DNA from: an uncultured Bacilli bacterium | GTDB lineage: Bacteria; Bacillota_I; Bacilli_A; RF39; UBA660 | DNA length: 9,041 nucleotides | NCBI GenBank assembly: GCA_934167935.1 | Contig: CAKPMH010000036.1 | Span: forward strand, 1-9,041 | Direction of reading: 5' to 3' | In this document: positions 6,627 through 9,041 of the stretch, in pieces | Numbering within the stretch: the first letter of the stretch is position 1 | How the letters are laid out: every line of letters begins with the position of its first letter | The notes under the pieces: generated by a model | The model's input: the letters and a program-made list of their open reading frames with translations, nothing else | What the model was told of the DNA's origin: nothing | Databases searched by the model: none | Position numbers and translations under genes: made by a program

Positions 6627-6632
6627 ATAATT

Positions 6633-7307
6633 ATGGAAATTGATGTAATAACAGCAAACGAAAATATAAAAGGGGAAAAAATAAGATATATTAATTATAA
6701 TAATCAAAATTATTTAATTTTTTCATTAAAAGAAGTAGATATAGAAGGATATGAAAAATTATATATTAATAAAATAGTAAATGAAAATGAGGAATTAATT
6801 GATGATGTTGAATGGGAAGAAATAAAAAAAATGATTCCTGTTATAGTAAAAGAAATTAAAACAAATGAAATAATGAGTTTTAACGATTTAGAAATAAATA
6901 AAATTAAAAGTGTAAATTTAGATTATTCAAGACCTTTTAAAATAAAGGCTAGTATAGTTGAAGAAATAAAAAAAGAAGAAATTATACCAAATAATATGGA
7001 AGAAATAAAAGAAGAAGACAAAGAAGATAATGAAGAATATTTAGAAGCTTTAGATATAGATGATTTTTTAAATAATTATGATGATGAAATAAGGAAAAAT
7101 GAAGAAGAACTAAATAAAGTTGAAGTCCCAATTAGACCAGATTTTGATAATAATATAATTAATACTGAAAAAAATGATATAAATGAAGAATTAGAAAAAG
7201 AAAAAAATAAAATAATTGAACTACAAAAAGAAATAGAAGAATTAAAAGCAGAAAATAGTAATTATAAAGATAAATTAGAAAGAATAAAAATTATGTTAGA
7301 AGCATAA
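6633..7307 (+). CDS. Hypothetical acidic protein with C-terminal coiled coil
   Basis: I do not recognise a named family in this 224-aa soluble protein. Residues 1 to about 110 look like a compact alpha/beta domain, with strands such as I-R-Y-I-N-Y and N-Y-L-I-F-S-L near 17-32 followed by L-Y-I-N-K-I. Residues about 110-178 are a low-complexity acidic linker dominated by Glu, Asp, Lys and Asn. From about 179 to the end is a heptad-patterned coiled coil (E-L-E-K-E-K...I-E-L-Q-K-E-I-E-E-L-K-A-E-N), likely a dimerisation module. There is no signal peptide or membrane helix. The ATG at 6633 is preferred because the GTG at 6624 lies inside the ribosome binding site. The next gene, a YutH/CotS-like protein, starts 41 bases later with no terminator between, so the pair is probably one operon. 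A role beside the YutH-like protein, perhaps as a spore-envelope scaffold, is inference only. Confidence 0.85.
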   Translation: MEIDVITANENIKGEKIRYINYNNQNYLIFSLKEVDIEGYEKLYINKIVNENEELIDDVEWEEIKKMIPVIVKEIKTNEIMSFNDLEINKIKSVNLDYSRPFKIKASIVEEIKKEEIIPNNMEEIKEEDKEDNEEYLEALDIDDFLNNYDDEIRKNEEELNKVEVPIRPDFDNNIINTEKNDINEELEKEKNKIIELQKEIEELKAENSNYKDKLERIKIMLEA

Positions 7308-7348
7308 TTTTTTTATTATATAAATATAATTAGATGAGGCTGATATAT

Positions 7349-8254
7349 ATGAAAAATGCCCTTAGTTATTATTATAATTTAAATCCTGATGATATATATC
7401 AAAAAGATAACACATATAAATTTATTTATGAAAATAATTATTATACTTTAATAGAATTAGAAATGGATATTAAATATTTATTAGATATATATAATATGAG
7501 TATAGAACTAAATAGAAATGGAATATATACGCATCAAATAGTAATAAATAATCAAAATAGTATAGAAACTTATATAAATGATAATATATATGTTTTATTA
7601 AAAACATATGGAAAAATGGATGAAATAGTAAAATTAGAAGATATAATAAATTTTTCTCAAATGGCAAGTAACTTAGATTTAAATATAAAAATTAAAAGAG
7701 ATAACTGGTATCAATTATGGATGAATAAAATGGACTATTTTGAATATCAAATAAGTCAATTTGGAAAAAAATATCCCTTACTTAGGGAAAGTTTTAGTTA
7801 TTTTGAAGGAATAGTAGAAACAGGAATATCATTATTAGCAATCACCAAAATAGATAAAAATCTTTCTTGTATAAGTCATAATAGAATTAAAAAGAAAGAT
7901 ACATTGTTTGATTTTTATAATCCATTTAACTTTATAATAGATGTAAAGGTAAGAGATATAGTAGAATATATAAAAGAAATGATGATGAGTGATGATTCAA
8001 TTTTTTTAATAGAACAATATTTAAAAAACGTAAAGCTTAGTGAGACTGAATATAGATTATTTTTTATAAGATTATTATATCCATCTTTTTATTTTGATAT
8101 ATATGAAAAAATATTAGATGGTAAAGTAGAAGAAGAAGAAATAACAAAAGCAATAAAACAAATACCACAATACGAAAAAGTAATTAAATTAACATATACA
8201 TATATTAGAAATATTGGCGCAATAGATGAAATTGAGTGGATAAAAAAAATGTAA
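7349..8254 (+). CDS. YutH/CotS-like spore coat-associated protein (kinase-fold)
   Basis: This 301-aa protein has the layout of the CotS/YutH family of spore-coat-associated, aminoglycoside-kinase-fold proteins. The N-terminal lobe begins with a Y-Y-x-L-N-P-D-D-I-Y pattern and a Y-x-F-x-Y strand. W120-Y-Q-L-W124 and the following M-D-Y-F-E match the W-x-x-x-W...K-x-x-x-x-E segment of YutH. Then come S-F-S-Y-F-E-G-I-V-E-T-G and I175-S-H-N-R-I180, where active kinases have the H-x-D catalytic loop. H177 is present but no Asp follows at +2, so catalysis is doubtful. Finally Y235-R-L...R-L-L-Y-P-S-F-Y-F-D250 matches the family C-terminus. ATG 7349 has GAGG 9 bases upstream; the in-frame ATG at 7334 lacks a ribosome binding site. 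It lies beside a YutI-like gene. In B. subtilis yutH and yutI are also close neighbours, from memory. Homology is recalled, not searched. Confidence 0.85.
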   Translation: MKNALSYYYNLNPDDIYQKDNTYKFIYENNYYTLIELEMDIKYLLDIYNMSIELNRNGIYTHQIVINNQNSIETYINDNIYVLLKTYGKMDEIVKLEDIINFSQMASNLDLNIKIKRDNWYQLWMNKMDYFEYQISQFGKKYPLLRESFSYFEGIVETGISLLAITKIDKNLSCISHNRIKKKDTLFDFYNPFNFIIDVKVRDIVEYIKEMMMSDDSIFLIEQYLKNVKLSETEYRLFFIRLLYPSFYFDIYEKILDGKVEEEEITKAIKQIPQYEKVIKLTYTYIRNIGAIDEIEWIKKM

Positions 8255-8267
8255 TTATATTACATTT
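8247..8267 (-). terminator. Convergent hairpin covering both stop codons
   Basis: AAATGTAAT (8247-8255) and ATTACATTT (8259-8267) form a perfect 9-bp stem with a 3-base loop. The stop codons of the YutH-like gene (8252-8254) and the NifU-like gene (8255-8257) lie inside it. On the minus strand it is followed by a U run (8249-8242), so it is best placed to stop the NifU transcript. The stem has only two G-C-type pairs. Confidence 0.5.
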
Positions 8268-8485
8268 ATTACTTCTTTAATAGTAGGTATTTCTTCTTTT
8301 AATGCCTCTTCAATACCATCTTTAAGGGTTAAATCAAGCATTTCACAATTTGAACAAGCACCCATCATTTTTATATAAACAATATCATTTTCGTATTTAA
8401 CAAATTCAATATTACCACCATCATTAATAAGAAATGGTCTTAAATTATCAATAATATCAATTATTTTTTCTTCTGTCTCTTTCAT
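8255..8485 (-). CDS. NifU C-terminal domain-like Fe-S scaffold (YutI/NfuA type)
   Basis: This 76-aa protein is a minimal NifU C-terminal domain that binds an iron-sulfur cluster between protein dimers and passes it to target enzymes in the cytoplasm. The features are L15-R-P-F-L-x-N-D-G-G-N-I-E-F near the N-terminus, matching the family's R-P-x-L-x-x-D-G-G-D/N, and G42-A-C44-S-N-C47, the CxxC cluster ligands. The following helix L-T-L-K-D-G-I-E-E-A-L is also diagnostic. The YutI protein of Bacillus is longer (about 111 aa), so this version lacks its N-terminal extension. It is single and leftward, and its ribosome binding site (CGGTGA) is weak. It is divergent from the S1 gene with its own promoter. 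The family assignment is firm; the exact cluster targets are unknown. Confidence 0.92.
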   Translation of the reverse strand: MKETEEKIIDIIDNLRPFLINDGGNIEFVKYENDIVYIKMMGACSNCEMLDLTLKDGIEEALKEEIPTIKEVINVI

Positions 8486-8501
8486 AAAATCACCGATTAT
8501 T

Positions 8502-8530
8502 ATTATAATATATTTGCTAAAATTAGTAAA
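8502..8530 (-). promoter_or_regulatory. Promoter of the NifU-like gene
   Basis: Read on the minus strand, TTTACT (8530-8525), a 17-base spacer and a perfect TATAAT (8507-8502) lie 16 bases upstream of the start codon at 8485. It is back-to-back with the S1 promoter. Confidence 0.6.
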
Positions 8531-8533
8531 CCC

Positions 8534-8562
8534 TTTTTATTTATAAAATTTTGTGATATAAT
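8534..8562 (+). promoter_or_regulatory. Extended -10 promoter of the S1-domain gene
   Basis: TATAAT (8557-8562) is preceded by TGA (8554-8556). The -35 candidate TTTTTA (8534-8539, 17-base spacer) is weak. The ribosome binding site AGAGGTG (8569-8575) lies 5 bases before the start codon. Confidence 0.65.
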
Positions 8563-8580
8563 TTAAAAAGAGGTGTTTCT

Positions 8581-8934
8581 ATGAAAGATGAAAATTTGCT
8601 AAAAGGAATAGTAACAGGAATAGAAAAATATGGTATTTTTGTTAAGATAGATGAAGAAAGAAGTGGACTTGTACATATATCTGAAATTTCAAATAAATAT
8701 GTAAGAAATCCAGCTGATTTTGCAAATGTAGGAGAAGAAATAACCGTTCAAGTTATTGGAAACAATAATGATGGCAATTTAAAACTAAGTATAAAAAATA
8801 TAAATAGAAAAAAAAGAAAAAGAAAAATAATAGAAACATCAATAGGTTTTAAGACTTTAAACTACAAATTACCAATATGGATAGAAGAAAATTTAAAAAA
8901 TCATAAAAATAATTCAATTTCTATTGACAAATGA
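8581..8934 (+). CDS. S1 RNA-binding domain protein (YugI/CvfD, GSP13-like)
   Basis: This 117-aa protein carries one S1 OB-fold RNA-binding domain. Residues about 5-72 follow the S1 pattern: G9-I-V-T-G-I-E-K-Y-G-I-F-V, then G29-L-V-H-I-S-E-I-S, then V-G-E-E-I-T-V-Q-V-I and L-K-L-S-I-K. A basic K-R-K-R-K-like stretch follows, near 76-82. The C-terminus contains G-F-K-T-L-x-x-K-L-P-x-W-I-E, which corresponds to the G-F-N-T-L-x-x-K-L-x-x-W-I-E tail of YugI-type proteins. These are ribosome-associated or post-transcriptional regulators (YugI is the general stress protein GSP13 of B. subtilis; CvfD regulates in S. pneumoniae). The single-domain length is typical for the family. It has its own promoter, and TGA is its stop. 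The -35 box of the downstream tRNA promoter lies in its last codons. Confidence 0.92.
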   Translation: MKDENLLKGIVTGIEKYGIFVKIDEERSGLVHISEISNKYVRNPADFANVGEEITVQVIGNNNDGNLKLSIKNINRKKRKRKIIETSIGFKTLNYKLPIWIEENLKNHKNNSISIDK

Positions 8935-8952
8935 TCTTTTAACTGGTATATT
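8924..8952 (+). promoter_or_regulatory. Near-consensus promoter of tRNA-Val
   Basis: A perfect -35 TTGACA (8924-8929), a 17-base spacer and TATATT (8947-8952), preceded by TGG (8944-8946) as an extended -10, lie 14 bases before the tRNA's first base. The -35 is inside the S1 reading frame. Strength this close to consensus is typical of stable RNA promoters. Confidence 0.8.
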
Positions 8953-8966
8953 TAATTATGTCGAAT

Positions 8967-9040
8967 GGGCGATTAGCTCAGTTGGTTAGAGCACCTGCCT
9001 TACAAGCAGGGGGTCATAGGTTCGAGTCCTATATCGCCCA
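8967..9040 (+). tRNA. tRNA-Val (anticodon UAC)
   Basis: All cloverleaf parts are present. The acceptor stem GGGCGAT (8967-8973) pairs with ATCGCCC (9033-9039), with discriminator A at 9040. The D stem is GCTC...GAGC. The anticodon stem CCTGC (8994-8998) pairs with GCAGG (9006-9010) around the loop CTTACAA, giving anticodon TAC at 9001-9003, which reads GTA. The T arm carries the usual GTTCGAGTC loop region. The window ends one base into a possible encoded CCA (C at 9041). It may begin a tRNA cluster. Confidence 0.97.
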
Positions 9041-9041
9041 C

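Noticed and set aside
6624..6632. GTG at 6624 as start of the coiled-coil gene
   Set aside because: The GTG is part of the AAGGGTG ribosome binding site for ATG 6633.
7334..7348. ATG at 7334 as start of the YutH-like gene
   Set aside because: There is no ribosome binding site upstream, and its own codons overlap the GAGG that serves ATG 7349.
7470..7667. Small leftward reading frame opposite the YutH-like gene
   Set aside because: Its composition (long runs of Tyr, Phe, Leu) is what the reverse of an AT-rich gene gives; there is no start signal.
4454..8934. TGA read as tryptophan, as in Mollicutes
   Set aside because: TGA ends three genes at sensible places, one in an ATGA overlap, and tryptophans are all TGG.

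Overview
The window is a very AT-rich stretch from a low-GC Gram-positive bacterium, most likely an uncultured, gut-type member of the Bacilli. The genes for a YutH/CotS-like protein, a YutI-like NifU scaffold and a YugI-like S1 protein, the GGAGG-type ribosome binding sites and the TTGACA/TATAAT promoters all fit that group. TGA is used as a genuine stop three times (5110-5112, 4454-4456, 8932-8934) and tryptophan is TGG, so the standard code applies and the organism is not a code-4 Mollicute.

Layout. Bases 1-80 hold a hairpin terminator and a motif that may be the right end of an IS3-like element. Next comes a two-gene unit: a GNAT acetyltransferase (213-716) and a polytopic membrane protein (741-1301) cut by an in-frame TAG whose downstream frame still encodes the family's conserved C-terminus. 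After a terminator and an extended -10 promoter lies a large M3-family oligoendopeptidase F-like gene (1446-3200), then a small bacterial PH-domain-like protein (3315-3749). A strong bidirectional terminator (3763-3789) separates this rightward block from a leftward operon.

The leftward operon (6404 down to 3814) is the most distinctive system. Its first gene encodes an unrecognised secreted, cationic, single-cysteine protein of about 97 mature residues. Two six-helix ABC-2-type membrane proteins and an ABC ATPase follow. The ATPase carries Glu in place of the usual Q-loop Gln, an 'E-loop' known from lantibiotic-immunity (LanF) ATPases. One promoter and near-overlapping genes suggest a single transcript. 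A bacteriocin-like or other secreted effector with its own exporter or self-protection pump is a reasonable but unproven reading.

A rightward pair transcribed divergently from it (6633-8254) encodes an acidic protein with a C-terminal coiled coil and a YutH/CotS-type spore-coat kinase-fold protein. The latter converges on a minimal NifU-like Fe-S scaffold gene (8485-8255) through a hairpin that covers both stop codons. The NifU gene is divergent from a YugI/CvfD-like S1-domain gene (8581-8934), with back-to-back promoters between them. The S1 gene's last codons contain the -35 box of a near-consensus promoter for tRNA-Val(UAC), which ends at the window edge.
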